Shown one piece after another: positions 1 to 8,439 of a stretch of 64,000 nucleotides of DNA; position 1 is the first letter of the stretch; the number at the start of each line of letters is the position of its first letter. The notes beneath the pieces were generated by a model that did no database searches, was not told the origin of the DNA, and worked only from the letters and a program-made list of their open reading frames with translations. Origin of the DNA: Fulvitalea axinellae. GTDB lineage: Bacteria > Bacteroidota > Bacteroidia > Cytophagales > Cyclobacteriaceae. A program made the position numbers and the translations under genes. The stretch covers positions 248,001-312,000 of the forward strand of contig NZ_AP025316.1 in NCBI RefSeq assembly GCF_036492835.1. Reading direction: 5' to 3'.

Positions 1-367
1 AGCATAACGCTTTTCCTTTACCATGGAAATCCTTTAGCGCTTGGATATCAGAAGCGGTGTAAGGCAAATTCACCTTGGTATTAAGGAAAATGTTCCAAGC
101 GTTTTTGCCCAAGCCACCGGCTTTCCCCGGCACCGGAAACGAGACGGTTTCGTATTGCCCGTCAGCGTCATCCAAGAAAGACAGGAAGCCCTCTTTGCTA
201 CCGAAGAGATTCGGGTCCCAATACTGCGACACATCGTTGATAACGTGCAGTACGGGCAGGTCGAACTTGTCTTCGCCGGGGGCGGTTACGTCAAGCTCGT
301 CCTCTTGGCAGGAGAACATCGCCGCGCCCGCGCAAAGCGCCAGTACAGATCTATATATATGTCTCAT
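1..367 (-). CDS. Terminal lipoprotein of left cassette, N-terminal fragment (cut by window edge)
   Basis: The reading frame starts at ATG 365-367 and is still open at base 1, giving about 122 residues. It begins with a lipoprotein signal (basic start, hydrophobic stretch, MFSC lipobox, Cys20) followed by acidic residues, typical of Bacteroidota surface lipoproteins. After it come motifs shared with the start of the complete protein encoded at 61796-63799: V(I/M)ND(V/L)S..W, GQY, and a (Y)xxxDI..LK segment. It is thus the left-hand member of that paralogue pair, and the rest, including any F5/8C domain, lies outside the window. It is the last gene of the left operon, 231 nt after the beta-helix gene, a wider gap than elsewhere in the operon. 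Function is unknown; a surface-exposed binding role is inferred from the paralogue. Confidence 0.75.
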   Translation of the reverse strand, partial: MRHIYRSVLALCAGAAMFSCQEDELDVTAPGEDKFDLPVLHVINDVSQYWDPNLFGSKEGFLSFLDDADGQYETVSFPVPGKAGGLGKNAWNIFLNTKVNLPYTASDIQALKDFHGKGKALC

Positions 368-525
368 CTTTTTTCAATAAAAAGTTTTTCGATAGTAAAG
401 GACAAAGAATACGGAGTTATCGGTATTAGGCCCTTGGGCTCTGTTTTATCACTCCTGATTTCTCTTTGGCCTTTATATCTTGTTACAAATTTATTGGGCG
501 CATGCAAAAATGCGGTGCGGTGAGC

Positions 526-545
526 GGACAGGCTAAGCCCTGTCC
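526..545. other. Short hairpin between beta-helix and terminal lipoprotein genes
   Basis: GGACAGG (526-532) and CCTGTCC (539-545) form a 7-bp perfect inverted repeat with a 6-nt loop in the 231-nt gap between two co-directional operon genes. There is no clear U-run directly after it on the minus strand, so it is not a convincing terminator. It could be an mRNA processing or stability element lowering expression of the last gene. Confidence 0.35.
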
Positions 546-598
546 CCATATGTTTCGCCTACCGTTCCCCGCTATTTTTTTACACGCCTCATCTCCGA

Positions 599-2101
599 TC
601 AAAATATCGGCATATCGCACTTTTTGGCCGCCGGGCCACCAAGGGGCCCATCGTTTTTACCGGTATTGTTATCGAAAACAAAAGCGTCGCCGACGAATAC
701 CGGGCAAGCGCCGTTCATAACACGTATAGCGTTACCGTCTTCGGACGCTGAGTTATCGCGGAATATTCCGTTTCTGATCGTTACGCTCAGGTCCAAGTAA
801 AGCGCACCGCCGTATTTAGTATTGTTACCGACAAATTCGCACTCGTCGAAAGCCACACTGGCGTTTCTGTAAACCCTGAACGCTCCGCCGGCAGTGACAG
901 CGTTGTTTTCCACGAATACGCAACGGGTAAAGCGTGCTTCACTGGCCTGAATAAGCATCACACCACCATGGTGCGAACGGTTACCTTTGAATACACAATC
1001 CGTAAATCTTGGGCTTCCCTGCGTAAGGTCACATACGCCACCGTAAGTGCCGGCGCCATATTGGAAAGTAAAACCGTCAATTATGGAAGCGTCGAGCTTA
1101 TGGCCGTACTTACGGACGAAAATAGGAAGCTGATCTGCTGGATTACCTTCAAACATCGCCTCACGACCCACCAATGTCGGGTGGTCTTTAGGATCTCGCT
1201 GATCAAGCTCGGTCTCCGTCCCTGAAAAGCCTCCGTACATATCGAAGCCGCGCTTTAACGGAATTCCGAATTCCTTGTACAGGCCTTCGGCTACCCAGAT
1301 CTTGACTCCGAAAGGCACACTCTCAACAGCTGTTTTGAGGCTGGTATAGGCGTCAGTCCAAGACGTTCCGTCCCCTTCGCCTTTGGCGTCGATATCGACA
1401 TACACCACCGATTTGGCGGTAAAAGTCAAGGTATCGCTGGATACTGTTCCCAATTCGTTGGCGCCCACCAAGGTGTAGGCGTACTCAATACCGGGCTTCA
1501 GGTTGATAACGTCACCCTTAAGGGCTGTTCCCTCCCCTTTTTCGGCCTCGATTGTCCGCTCTTGGTCCAATGTTCCCTTTTCCCAAAGGTAAAAGCTGAC
1601 GGTAGACTGCTGGCTGTTGCCTTCGCTGACCAACTCGCCGGTGATAGTGGCTTTGTTAAAGGAAATGTAAGAAGGCTCGCCAATGCCGAGTTGCATCTTC
1701 TTTACGCTAGGGTCAACGGAGGTTTTTACCGTTAGCACGTCGCCTTCCTCTTTTGATACCTTATCTTCGGCGAAAGCCGTATAAGCGTAACCGGTGTACG
1801 ACTTCAGACCCGAAATCTTGGCCGTGAAGGTCTTGTCTGAGGCGTTGTATTCCGCCTTTACCGTCTTGAGCGTGCTTACGTCGCCCTGTACCCAGTAGTT
1901 GAAGCCGAAGCCTTCGGGCTTGGTAGCTCCCTCCGACCGCAAGATACCGCGAAGCTGGGCGCCTTCGGCCGTGATGTCGCGGGCTATTTCCGTCGTTACC
2001 TCCAGAAAAGCCTCGTCCACGACCTCCGGGTCGTTGTCTTTGTCGCAAGCCACAGCCAAAAACAGCAGGCCGAGGTATGCGAAGAATATATTTTTTCTCA
2101 T
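599..2101 (-). CDS. Right-handed beta-helix lipoprotein with N-terminal Ig/FN3-like domains
   Basis: 500 residues. Lipoprotein signal with an AVAC lipobox (Cys19) and an acidic DKDND tail, suggesting export to the outer membrane surface. About residues 30-120 and 135-228 are two similar beta-sandwich-like repeats (each with a TxEGAQL / KATITGEL type strand, then YAYT). From about 230 the segment VDIDAKGEGDGTSW marks the start of a domain common in Bacteroidota parallel beta-helix proteins, and the C-terminal half is rich in short helix-coil repeats (FTxCVF, GGAFRV, ITIRNGIFRDN). Such folds bind or process polysaccharides, but I see no catalytic signature of a pectate lyase or hydrolase. It is 171 nt downstream of susD-2 and is paralogous to the 519-residue protein at 60160-61719. 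Substrate unknown. Confidence 0.8.
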   Translation of the reverse strand: MRKNIFFAYLGLLFLAVACDKDNDPEVVDEAFLEVTTEIARDITAEGAQLRGILRSEGATKPEGFGFNYWVQGDVSTLKTVKAEYNASDKTFTAKISGLKSYTGYAYTAFAEDKVSKEEGDVLTVKTSVDPSVKKMQLGIGEPSYISFNKATITGELVSEGNSQQSTVSFYLWEKGTLDQERTIEAEKGEGTALKGDVINLKPGIEYAYTLVGANELGTVSSDTLTFTAKSVVYVDIDAKGEGDGTSWTDAYTSLKTAVESVPFGVKIWVAEGLYKEFGIPLKRGFDMYGGFSGTETELDQRDPKDHPTLVGREAMFEGNPADQLPIFVRKYGHKLDASIIDGFTFQYGAGTYGGVCDLTQGSPRFTDCVFKGNRSHHGGVMLIQASEARFTRCVFVENNAVTAGGAFRVYRNASVAFDECEFVGNNTKYGGALYLDLSVTIRNGIFRDNSASEDGNAIRVMNGACPVFVGDAFVFDNNTGKNDGPLGGPAAKKCDMPIF

Positions 2102-2272
2102 CGTTCCGATGTTTATTGTAGAAATTGGTATTTGGTATCAGGTATTAAGTAGTACAAAGTAAATAGTAAAGCGTAAAGAGACTGCTTAAAGACAAAACAG
2201 ACCCCTGAAAAACAAATGATTAACCCTTAAACCATTCTTCTTTTGACTTAGTACTTCATACCTTTTACCCTA

Positions 2273-3835
2273 TCAATCCTTTTTCAACTCTGGCATTACC
2301 AGCTTCCAGTTGTCTTGCGAAGACAGCTTTTCTTTCAGTCTGGCATAGAGCTGCGGATCGTTCTGCTTGTATTTCGAAGCTACCCTTTCGGCCAAAATCA
2401 ACGGGGCACCCGCCCTGTCGGCGAAACGGACCAGCGTGTTCCAACGACGGCCTTCGAAGGCGAATTCCATCGCCCGCTCTTCCAAAAGGGCCAGTTCCAC
2501 CAACGCTTTCTCGTCAGAGGCCAAAGCGGGGTTCTGGTCTTTCAAATCCACCATCCTGACCGGCTTTAGGCCTACCCGTCCGCGGATTCCCACCGACTCT
2601 TTTACGCCAACCGTCTTTTCGTTGATTACCTTAAGGGCATCCTCGCTTTGGCCGGATTGGTTAAGCGCCTCGGCAAGAAGCAAGTGCAAGTCGGCGGCGC
2701 GGTAGATCGTGTGCACGGCGTCGTTTTGGTTGACACTTTTTCCCACTTGGTATTTATAAACGATTGTATCCTTATCCATTACGGCATAGGAAGCCAATTG
2801 GCCCCTGTACAAGTCGCCTTCCAATATTCCCGAACCGTCTTTCAGCTCTTGGGCTTCCCATTTGGCCACGGCCACCCGCGAGGGCTTCAAAACATAACGG
2901 TGGATTTTGTCATTGGAGAAAAGATTCATCAAACGGTTGGTCTGGCGCTGATCCTTGGCAAAAGGGATTACAGACAGGTGCTCGAAACCACTCACCCCGT
3001 CCTTAATCTTAAACCAAGAGCGTTTCCATGCGGATGTTCCCGAGACAGGAGCGCACTTCAGAACGTCTTCGTCCGCATCATTGCCATCGTTTAAGATGCA
3101 GTCTTTCAACACATCAACCGAGGCGTTAAAATTACCCGTTAGAAGGTATAGCTCTCCCAGCAACGCTTTCCTGTTGATATAAACCTTTTTCCAAACGGGG
3201 TTTTCGTCCAGCGCTGTCCAGTCGAGCCTCGATTTCTCATTAGCCCATTCCAACTCCTTTACCAGCCAGTTGAGCATAGTGGAGAAATCGTAAACGCGGG
3301 GTTCGTAGCCGGGAAAATGGCCGTCGAGGCTCTCTTTTACCATCGGCACTTCCTTGAAAGTCTGCGCCAGCTGTAGGTAAACCCATGCCCGGATCGTGCG
3401 AATCTCGGCCTCGTAGGCTTCAATCTTCAGCTCGGTCATCTTCGGATCGACAGCGGATTTTTCCAGATTGGCCAAGATGTCGTTGCAATCCAGAATCACG
3501 TCGTAAAACGGGTCCGGACTGGCGTAAGGGTTGTTGGCCGATATTTCGTGCTTGTCAATTTCCAGAAGATCCGCGTCGTAGTTCTGGGTAGTTACCAGAA
3601 GGTCGGCGCGCAGATCGCCCATCACTATCAACGACTCGACCAAAGGCTGAAGGCCAGCGTATGCGCCGACAGTAGCGCGGCGCACTTTGTCGAGAGAATT
3701 ATAGTGTTCGTCCTTTTCCTGGATGAGATCCTGCTCGGGATTGAAGAAATCTGAGCAGGAAAACATCGATACGCAGAGCAGTGCCGTAAAAAGGCCCCGT
3801 AATCCGCTATTAAGGTTGTTACTGGTTTTCATCAT
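2273..3835 (-). CDS. SusD/RagB-family nutrient-binding lipoprotein (second pair, left cassette)
   Basis: 520 residues. The lipobox is MFSC (Cys27), directly followed by SDFFNPEQD, the usual start of mature SusD proteins. The N-terminal part has TPR-type helices (GDLRADLL, WVYLQLAQTFKEVPM); the C-terminal part has the SusD signature IRGRVGL, LLEERAMEFAFEGRRW. SusD proteins are lids on SusC channels and capture oligomeric ligand at the cell surface. It follows the SusC gene at 3843-6965 by 7 nt, so the two are translationally close and form a pair. Close paralogue of the protein at 58554-60122, sharing GDLRADLL and the positions of all helices. ATG codons at 3835 and 3832 are both possible starts. 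Ligand unknown. Confidence 0.93.
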   Translation of the reverse strand: MMKTSNNLNSGLRGLFTALLCVSMFSCSDFFNPEQDLIQEKDEHYNSLDKVRRATVGAYAGLQPLVESLIVMGDLRADLLVTTQNYDADLLEIDKHEISANNPYASPDPFYDVILDCNDILANLEKSAVDPKMTELKIEAYEAEIRTIRAWVYLQLAQTFKEVPMVKESLDGHFPGYEPRVYDFSTMLNWLVKELEWANEKSRLDWTALDENPVWKKVYINRKALLGELYLLTGNFNASVDVLKDCILNDGNDADEDVLKCAPVSGTSAWKRSWFKIKDGVSGFEHLSVIPFAKDQRQTNRLMNLFSNDKIHRYVLKPSRVAVAKWEAQELKDGSGILEGDLYRGQLASYAVMDKDTIVYKYQVGKSVNQNDAVHTIYRAADLHLLLAEALNQSGQSEDALKVINEKTVGVKESVGIRGRVGLKPVRMVDLKDQNPALASDEKALVELALLEERAMEFAFEGRRWNTLVRFADRAGAPLILAERVASKYKQNDPQLYARLKEKLSSQDNWKLVMPELKKD

Positions 3836-3842
3836 CCAAAAT

Positions 3843-6800
3843 TTAGATTCCCAACTTAACTCCCATCATCAGCGTAGCCACCTGCGGCACCTTCCCGTAG
3901 TCCACGCCTTGGAGCATCACGTTGCCGTTGTACGACACGTCGGGGTTGGTTCCCAGATACTTGGAAAGCGTAAGCAGGGTGTTGCCGGACACGTAAGCGC
4001 TGAGCGATCTGACGATTTTGCTGTCGATATCGAAATCGTAGGCCACCGTCACGTTTTTGAGGCGGATGAAGGATCCGTCCTCGATCCAGCGATCGGAGAA
4101 ACGGGCGTTGCCCATCGGGTCGCCAAAACGGGCTCGTGGCATATCTGTCCGCTGGCCGTCCACTCTCCAACGGCGCTCTACGGAGGCGCTTTGGTTTTTG
4201 TAGTCGGTCATAGATTCCATACCGCGGCGTGTGTAGTTGTAGATGTCGTTGCCCGAAACGAAGTCCCAAAGCATGCTGGCGCTGAACCTCTTGTAGCGGA
4301 GGCTGGCCGATATGGAGCCGAAGAAATCCGGCTGTGCACTTCCGATGGCGGTACGGTCGTCTTCGTTTATCACTTTGTCTCCGTTGGTATCCTGAAAACG
4401 GATATCGCCGGCACGGAATGGATTTCCGTAACGGTCGGTAAGTCCCAATGCTTCGGCCTCCTGTGCGGAAGCTATCACTCCCATAGACTTATAGCCGAAG
4501 AAAGTATTGATAGGTTGGCCTACTTGGGTTATCACTTGTCCGCCGTGAATATCCGTGATGATATGTTGGCCGTAACGGCTGTTGTTCAAGGCGTTGTCAC
4601 CAAGCGCCGTTACCTCGTTGGTATTCTTGGCGAATGTTCCGCCCAAAGTCAAGATCAGGTCCTTGGTCCGGATAACGTCTACATTAAGACCGAGTTCCAC
4701 TCCGGTGTTTTCCACCGAACCGGCGTTGCTGAACAGCGGATTGCTACCATAAATGGAAGAAAGTGGCATAACTGTAAGCAAGTCGTCGGTAACGGACTTG
4801 TATACATCGACGCTGGCACGTACCCTTGCGCCGAGCATATCCACATCGAGGCCAACGTTGGTCTGCGTAGTGGTTTCCCACTTAAGGTCGGTACTCGGAA
4901 TACCGTTACGCTTCGCGCCCGACACGCCCATAAACGGCACGGCCACGTAGTAGAAACGGGACGAGTAGTATCCGATATCGTCGTTGCCCGTAAGGCCGTA
5001 GCTGGCGCGGAGCTTCAGGTCATCCATAAAGCTGACATTGGCCATAAACGGCTCGGAAGTGATTCTCCAAGCTCCGGAAACGGACGGGAAAGTGGCGTAA
5101 CGCTCGTTAACGCCGAATTTGGAATTTCCGTCCACCGATACGTTTACGCTCAGGTAATAACGGTCGAGGTAAGCGTATTCGGAAGAACCGAAGAAGCTGA
5201 TCATATTCCAGCGGCCGTTGTTCGGCTCAAGATCTCGGAAGGTTTTGTCGCCGCGACCGATCACGGTAAAACGGTCCGAAGGAGAGTTGATATCGGTAGC
5301 GAGTTCCTCTTCAAGGTCGCTCATCTTCAGTCTGGACCCCACACGGACATTAATCTTATGCTTGAACCCGAAGGTTTTCTGATAATTCAAAGAAGCCTCC
5401 GAAAGCATAGACAGGAACTGGCGCTGACCGCTACCCATCAGGTTGCGGGCATAGCCGTCGAGTTGCGAAACCACGCCCGTTTCCGGTACGAAGGAGTTCT
5501 CCTTAAGGTTAAACAAGTCAACGGTGGCATTGAACCTGAAATCAAGACCTTTGGCGATATTCTGAACGGCGTCGGCGCCGGCGCGCATACGGAAATCGTT
5601 GTGACTCCCGATTCCGTTATCGATAATCGAACGCGGATTACTTACGCCAAAGGCGCCCACCTCATCATAAAACGGCAAAGCGTAGCCTTTTTCGCTTCGG
5701 CGATAAACACCCATCATCGGCGACTTGTGCAATGAGGCCAGTCCCGGGTTGATAGTCTCGTTATACCCCTCGCCCCTAAGATTGGAGCTAATACGCGAAA
5801 GCGACACTCTTGGCCTAACGGTTAGGCTTTTGAGTAATTTGATCCGGGCGCCGATAGAGAAGTCAAACACTTCGAAATCAGTCTCCTGAACCACGTCCTG
5901 ATTTTTGGTATATCCTACCGAAAGATTATAGGAAGCGATATCGTCACCGCCTTGGATGTCCAAACCGTATTGGCTGGTCAGCGATGTTTTCCATACTTCA
6001 TCTTGCCAGTCGGTATCACGGTCATAGCGATGGAATTCCTCGCCTTCGGCCTGATTTACCATAAAAGGATGCTCGTCGGCGATATCCTCATAACTCATAT
6101 CGGCTCCGTACATCTGTTCCAAAGCCAGATTACGGAACTCGGAAGCGTTAAGCAAACGGTGTTTTTCCGGAGCGAAGCGTGTGCCTATACTGGCCGAAAA
6201 GTCTACCCGTGTTCTCTTAACGTCACTGTCCTTGGTATAGATCAGGATAACTCCGTTGGCTGCCAAACTTCCGTAAAGGGCCGTGGCACCGTCTTTCATA
6301 ACAGTCACCTGAGCGATATCCCTGATATTGATATTGGCCAAAGGATTGAAAACGTACCCGTCCACGGCGCTAACCGAGCCTAGATTGGTTTCGTATATCA
6401 CGCCATCAACCACGATCAAAGGCTGAACATTACCGGACATGGAGCCGGCGCCGCGCAAAGTCATGGTTCCGCCAGAAGCGGAAGTTCCTGAGCGTGATTC
6501 CACCATAAGGCCAGGCACCATTCCCTGCAAGGCCTTGTCCAAAGTCAGATAGCCTTTGCGGTCAAGATCCGAAGCCGTAAGGGTGACTCCCGCGCCGCTA
6601 AAATCGCGAAGCGGAGCATAGCCGGAAGGCGTCCGGACAATATCGTCGGCGGAAAGGCCGGCGACGGGCTCCAGGCGTATAGACACAACCGAACGGCCGT
6701 TGAGATAAACCCTTTTGGTCTTGAAACCGGCGTAGGCGAATTCCAAGGCCACTTCCTGAGTCGATGACAGGGGCAACTCGTAGCGACCTTCGGCGTCGGT

Positions 6801-6965
6801 AAACGTAGACACGCCGTCACTGCCTATCAAGTTGACCACTACACCTTCCAAAGGCGCTACGCCCCGGAAGTTCGCCACCGTGCCGGACACTTTGTCCTGG
6901 GCTATCACATGCCCGGAACACAGCAAAGCCACGATGACCCATATATTTGTCAAAATTTGTTTCAT
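3843..6965 (-). CDS. SusC/RagA-family TonB-dependent outer-membrane transporter (second pair, left cassette)
   Basis: 1040 residues, normal SusC size. Signal peptide ending near VIAQ; carboxypeptidase-regulatory-like domain (about 25-105, EGVVVNLIGSDG, FTDAEGRYELPL); plug domain (about 110-250) with the SusC signature TLRGAGSMSG, PLIVVDGVIYE and VMKDGATALYGSLAANGVI; then a 22-strand-type barrel ending in GVKLGI. It imports ligand energised by TonB-ExbBD, with SusD (2273-3835) as lid. The plug and barrel match the protein at 55382-58534 throughout, with shared DTDWQDEV and FSDRWIEDGSF, but differ clearly from the first SusC of the same operon. This suggests a different ligand form or size from the first pair. 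It starts 25 nt after the FAS1 gene at 6991. Confidence 0.95.
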   Translation of the reverse strand: MKQILTNIWVIVALLCSGHVIAQDKVSGTVANFRGVAPLEGVVVNLIGSDGVSTFTDAEGRYELPLSSTQEVALEFAYAGFKTKRVYLNGRSVVSIRLEPVAGLSADDIVRTPSGYAPLRDFSGAGVTLTASDLDRKGYLTLDKALQGMVPGLMVESRSGTSASGGTMTLRGAGSMSGNVQPLIVVDGVIYETNLGSVSAVDGYVFNPLANINIRDIAQVTVMKDGATALYGSLAANGVILIYTKDSDVKRTRVDFSASIGTRFAPEKHRLLNASEFRNLALEQMYGADMSYEDIADEHPFMVNQAEGEEFHRYDRDTDWQDEVWKTSLTSQYGLDIQGGDDIASYNLSVGYTKNQDVVQETDFEVFDFSIGARIKLLKSLTVRPRVSLSRISSNLRGEGYNETINPGLASLHKSPMMGVYRRSEKGYALPFYDEVGAFGVSNPRSIIDNGIGSHNDFRMRAGADAVQNIAKGLDFRFNATVDLFNLKENSFVPETGVVSQLDGYARNLMGSGQRQFLSMLSEASLNYQKTFGFKHKINVRVGSRLKMSDLEEELATDINSPSDRFTVIGRGDKTFRDLEPNNGRWNMISFFGSSEYAYLDRYYLSVNVSVDGNSKFGVNERYATFPSVSGAWRITSEPFMANVSFMDDLKLRASYGLTGNDDIGYYSSRFYYVAVPFMGVSGAKRNGIPSTDLKWETTTQTNVGLDVDMLGARVRASVDVYKSVTDDLLTVMPLSSIYGSNPLFSNAGSVENTGVELGLNVDVIRTKDLILTLGGTFAKNTNEVTALGDNALNNSRYGQHIITDIHGGQVITQVGQPINTFFGYKSMGVIASAQEAEALGLTDRYGNPFRAGDIRFQDTNGDKVINEDDRTAIGSAQPDFFGSISASLRYKRFSASMLWDFVSGNDIYNYTRRGMESMTDYKNQSASVERRWRVDGQRTDMPRARFGDPMGNARFSDRWIEDGSFIRLKNVTVAYDFDIDSKIVRSLSAYVSGNTLLTLSKYLGTNPDVSYNGNVMLQGVDYGKVPQVATLMMGVKLGI

Positions 6966-6990
6966 ACTGTAAAAATTTTCCGGCCTCCGG

Positions 6991-8433
6991 TTATTCCCTT
7001 ATCGGTACCATAAACAGGTTCCCGATTCCCAATTTGTATTTTCCAGCGGTATTGGCGTCCGTTACCTCAAACTTCAGGATCCGCCCACCGAATTGGTCGA
7101 AGCTTCTGCCTTTAAACCAGTTTCCGAATTCGCTGGTCGGCTTGAAACTGCTAGTCAAGATCTTGCCGTCCAGAGTAAGTTTGCTAACAGACGGATCGTC
7201 GGTAAAGCCTTGGATCCGCAACGCGTACTTGCCAGCCATCAGGCCACCTATTCCGTAATCGCAACTGAAGGGTTTGTCCGAAGTAAGCACTCCGTAGTTT
7301 ACTCCGTTGCCGCTTACCACAAGCTCGAAATCCACTTCGGCGCCGTTGTCATATACCCTGAAATTGGAACGGATAGAGCCGTCGGCGACAATTATTTTTC
7401 CCATCTTATCGGACATCAGCACGTCAACGTGATCCATTTCGTAGAGAAATCCGTTACTGCGCTTTTTCGGATTATTGTCCAGCCAGTTTTGGGTTACCAC
7501 TATCTTGCGTCCGTTGGTGGTGCGCAGGGTATCTCCTACGGCCAAGTCCGCTTCCGGGGCCTCGACCAAAGTCGCTTCCAGAAGCGCTTCGCGGAAACGC
7601 TTGTTCCATTCTTTGTCCTTCAGCATTCCGTCCGGCGCGTTGGACGCGTCGCCATAATAGCGCTCCACCAACTTGTCGAGTGTGGCTAAAAAGGCATCTT
7701 CGTCATAGGCTACGCAGGAGAATTTACGGTCCTCGTCCTTGATGTCGCCCACTTCCGTACGATACAAGAAGTCAGTGACCCAAGCGGAATCGTAAACCGT
7801 TTCACCATATTTATTAGTCCCTACCGGAAAGCTGTTTTCCTTATCGAAAACCAAGGTGTCCTTGAGCAAATACTCCCTGAATTCCTCAAAATCACCCGGC
7901 AATTCGGACACCGCCTGAAAAATACTTTTCGGCGGTTCCAACACATGGTCGATCTTGTAAACCACGCCGTTTGAGCAAAGGATGGGATCACCTTGGGTAT
8001 TGGTCGACAGATCGATACGGATAGCGCCACCGCTTTTTTCGGCCCAGATGTTTTTTCCTTTATAAAGGGACTTCACATACAGGTCTTTTCCGTCCTCGAT
8101 TTGGAAATCGTAGAGCAAAGTGTTCCCGATATGGTAGGAAAGCACGCTCTTCATGGAATCTTCGGAAATGGAAAGCCCTTCCAAAGCGCCCTTGGGCGGA
8201 ACGAAAAACGTAACCGGACGTTTGCCCGAAACGCTGTCCATATATCCGTGGCGCTTCAATAAGTCGGCGATGCCGGCGGTCTCGGCGTCGGAAGCCAAAA
8301 ACTCGCCCACGGTCATTTTCCGCACAAGACCGTCGCCGTTGTCGTCTATATAATCATCCCGCTCGTCGCAAGCCCAAAACGCCAGAGCCAGCGCGGCAAA
8401 GAGAATCGTATTTCTTATGAAAGAATTTCTCAT
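6991..8433 (-). CDS. FAS1 (fasciclin) domain lipoprotein, third FAS1 of left cassette
   Basis: 480 residues, exactly the length of its paralogue at 53914-55356. Lipobox FWAC (Cys22) and acidic ERDD tail. The first FAS1 domain (about 35-170) shows the usual elements: VTFFVPPKGALEGL, LSYHIGNTLLY and SNGVVYKIDHVLEPP. A second FAS1-like region (about 170-340) has TVYDSAWV, RYYGD and a final GFLYEMDHVDVLM. The C-terminal 130 residues contain LMAGKYALRIQGF and LTLDGKIL, resembling a galactose-binding or CBM-like beta-sandwich (inference). FAS1 domains mediate protein or glycan adhesion; next to SusCD such a lipoprotein is probably an accessory surface-binding subunit. It starts 6 nt after the preceding FAS1 gene. 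Confidence 0.85.
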   Translation of the reverse strand: MRNSFIRNTILFAALALAFWACDERDDYIDDNGDGLVRKMTVGEFLASDAETAGIADLLKRHGYMDSVSGKRPVTFFVPPKGALEGLSISEDSMKSVLSYHIGNTLLYDFQIEDGKDLYVKSLYKGKNIWAEKSGGAIRIDLSTNTQGDPILCSNGVVYKIDHVLEPPKSIFQAVSELPGDFEEFREYLLKDTLVFDKENSFPVGTNKYGETVYDSAWVTDFLYRTEVGDIKDEDRKFSCVAYDEDAFLATLDKLVERYYGDASNAPDGMLKDKEWNKRFREALLEATLVEAPEADLAVGDTLRTTNGRKIVVTQNWLDNNPKKRSNGFLYEMDHVDVLMSDKMGKIIVADGSIRSNFRVYDNGAEVDFELVVSGNGVNYGVLTSDKPFSCDYGIGGLMAGKYALRIQGFTDDPSVSKLTLDGKILTSSFKPTSEFGNWFKGRSFDQFGGRILKFEVTDANTAGKYKLGIGNLFMVPIRE

Positions 8434-8439
8434 GGGAAT

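Noticed and set aside
3723-5735. A 670-codon open frame on the plus strand, opposite the second left SusC gene
   Set aside because: It is antisense to a clear SusC gene with conserved motifs in every domain; the translation is His/Val-rich and shows no domain. Similar long antisense frames opposite the other SusC, SusD and FAS1 genes (for example 9439-10311, 55406-56683, 57158-58369) were rejected for the same reason.
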